From NCBI RefSeq assembly GCF_963678975.1, contig NC_089274.1, positions 24,389,133 through 24,453,132 of the forward strand: 64,000 nucleotides of DNA, written 5' to 3'. Made by a program: the position numbers and the translations under genes. The notes under the pieces are model-generated. The model searched no databases. It saw nothing but the letters and a program-made list of their open reading frames with translations, and was not told the DNA's origin. Below, in pieces: positions 63,003 to 64,000 of this stretch (its first letter is position 1; every line of letters starts with the position of its first letter). This DNA is from Dysidea avara. Taxonomy: Eukaryota; Porifera; Demospongiae; Dictyoceratida; Dysideidae.

Positions 63003-63910
63003 AGTATAAGGAAAATTAAGTTTGATTAGAGATCATAGAAAAAAAAGTAGGGAAACAAGGGAGGTTGCCTACACCTGCAGATATACTAGTGAATGTTCAA
63101 TCCCTAATTCAGCATATAGCTACCCATGACTGAATAAGGGATTAAATGTTCACTAGTATATCTGCAGGTATAGGCGACCTCCCTTGTTTCCCTACTTTTT
63201 TTCTATGATCCCTAATCAAACTAATTTTTCCTTATACTTGTTTGTTTACATTTTTTTACGTACCATTATTATGACTGGTGAACCCATGCATACCGCATCA
63301 AAGAAAAAGGTGGCACCAGAGTAATGTTTTTGTCTGAAAGTGAAGTGGCCATTACGCTTTGCTTTCAACTATGTTCAGCCCATTACACAGTGCTACAAAT
63401 GAAGAACAGTATCAGAAGCACCTCTGCAATTAACATGGAAAATACCCATGCATCATGCTACCATGAGTCGACACCTTGGGCAGTCTGCAAAAAGAAATGG
63501 GACACAAAGGAGGAAAAAGGTAAGTCCATGATGTGTGCATTGTACGTACTGTGGTATGCCAAAGGCATGTCTCGGGACAAAGTGACGTTGAACAGTGATA
63601 AAATCAAGCCCGTAATTTTAGCCGTTATCGAATTACACTAGGCAGTTAGTCAGTTGAAAATTCCATTGAATAATTTTGTAGAGATCTGTTGGAAGCATTT
63701 AGTGTTGTACTGAAGGCACTTTTGGGCTTAGTTATACCAAGAGTTCATAATAGATAAATATATATTATGAACTCTTGGTTATACCTAACCAATGCTGCCA
63801 AGTCACCAGGACAGTATTGCTGATTTTTGGGTGATTTTTTTTTTGGCCAGAAAGACCCAAACCTCTGTGATCCTCAATATACAGTACTACCATACTGTAT
63901 GATATTAATC
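63003..63910 (-). repeat. Repeats P and Q, copy 4 (reversed)
   Basis: P is a full palindrome at 63003-63240. Both arms contain GTAGGGAAACAAGGGAGG or its complement, and ATATACTAGTGAA-type sequence. Q follows in reverse to about 63910. A plus-strand ORF (63324-63641) shares MKNSIRSTSAIN, MMCALYVLWYAKG and KIKPVILAVIEL-type residues with ORFs in the other Q copies. Lies in or after an ABAT intron; no further ABAT exon is seen to the window end. Confidence 0.7.
63739..63777. mobile_element. Tiny inverted-repeat insert, 39 bp, with empty site in a paralogous repeat
   Basis: AAGAGTTCATAATA and TATTATGAACTCTT are the ends. GTTATACC flanks both sides (63731-63738 and 63778-63785). The matching place in repeat Q at 48378-48400 has one GTTATACC (read on the complement) and no insert. 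Confidence 0.82.
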
Positions 63911-64000
63911 TCTCAGTCACAATTGATTGCTGCGTATATTTTCATGGTTGATCAGTTCGTATAGCTTTTAATGAAGGTGAATTCAGAGTGGTAATTATGA

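Overview
The window looks like nuclear DNA from a non-bilaterian invertebrate, most likely a sponge. It is AT-rich, and its genes have many small exons with consistent GT-AG introns of about 55 bp to several kb. It also carries animal-type genes (MGAT5, ABAT, fibrinogen-domain proteins) and invertebrate-type BEL/Pao and DIRS retroelements. The sponge assignment is inference from protein style; no species marker is present.

Layout. (1) 1-402, minus: broken fibrinogen-domain exon. (2) 1863-17462, plus: exons 12-23 of an MGAT5-like N-acetylglucosaminyltransferase (copy A), with a BEL/Pao LTR element in one intron. (3) 18940-29955: remains of a second MGAT5-like copy (copy C, pseudogene). Inside it lie a complete five-exon secreted fibrinogen-like gene on the minus strand (21418-24119) and a broken DDE transposase (25453-27413). 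(4) 31990-32860: retroelement fragment where the last exons of copy C should be. (5) 34375-56761, plus: a third, apparently complete MGAT5-like gene (copy B, 23 exons). Intron 22 holds a 4.7 kb DIRS retrotransposon with three open reading frames; introns 12 and 16 hold tRNA-Gln genes. (6) 57460 to beyond the window, plus: the 5' two thirds of a mitochondrial 4-aminobutyrate aminotransferase gene (ABAT).

The most unusual point is the protein made by copies A and B. An F5/8 type C (discoidin/fucolectin-like) domain is spliced into the MGAT5 (GT18) protein, between the end of the main catalytic region and the conserved Cys-rich C-terminal tail. The same exon phases occur in both copies. The array therefore combines a glycan-branching enzyme fused to a lectin-type domain with interleaved secreted fibrinogen-type lectin genes. 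A shared role in making and recognising surface glycans is inference.

The introns and spacers are rich in small mobile elements: four hAT-type MITEs with 8-bp target duplications and a shared terminus, mariner-type MITEs with TA targets, a tRNA-headed SINE, long fold-back repeats, and two tiny (39 and 51 bp) inserts in the same target motif.
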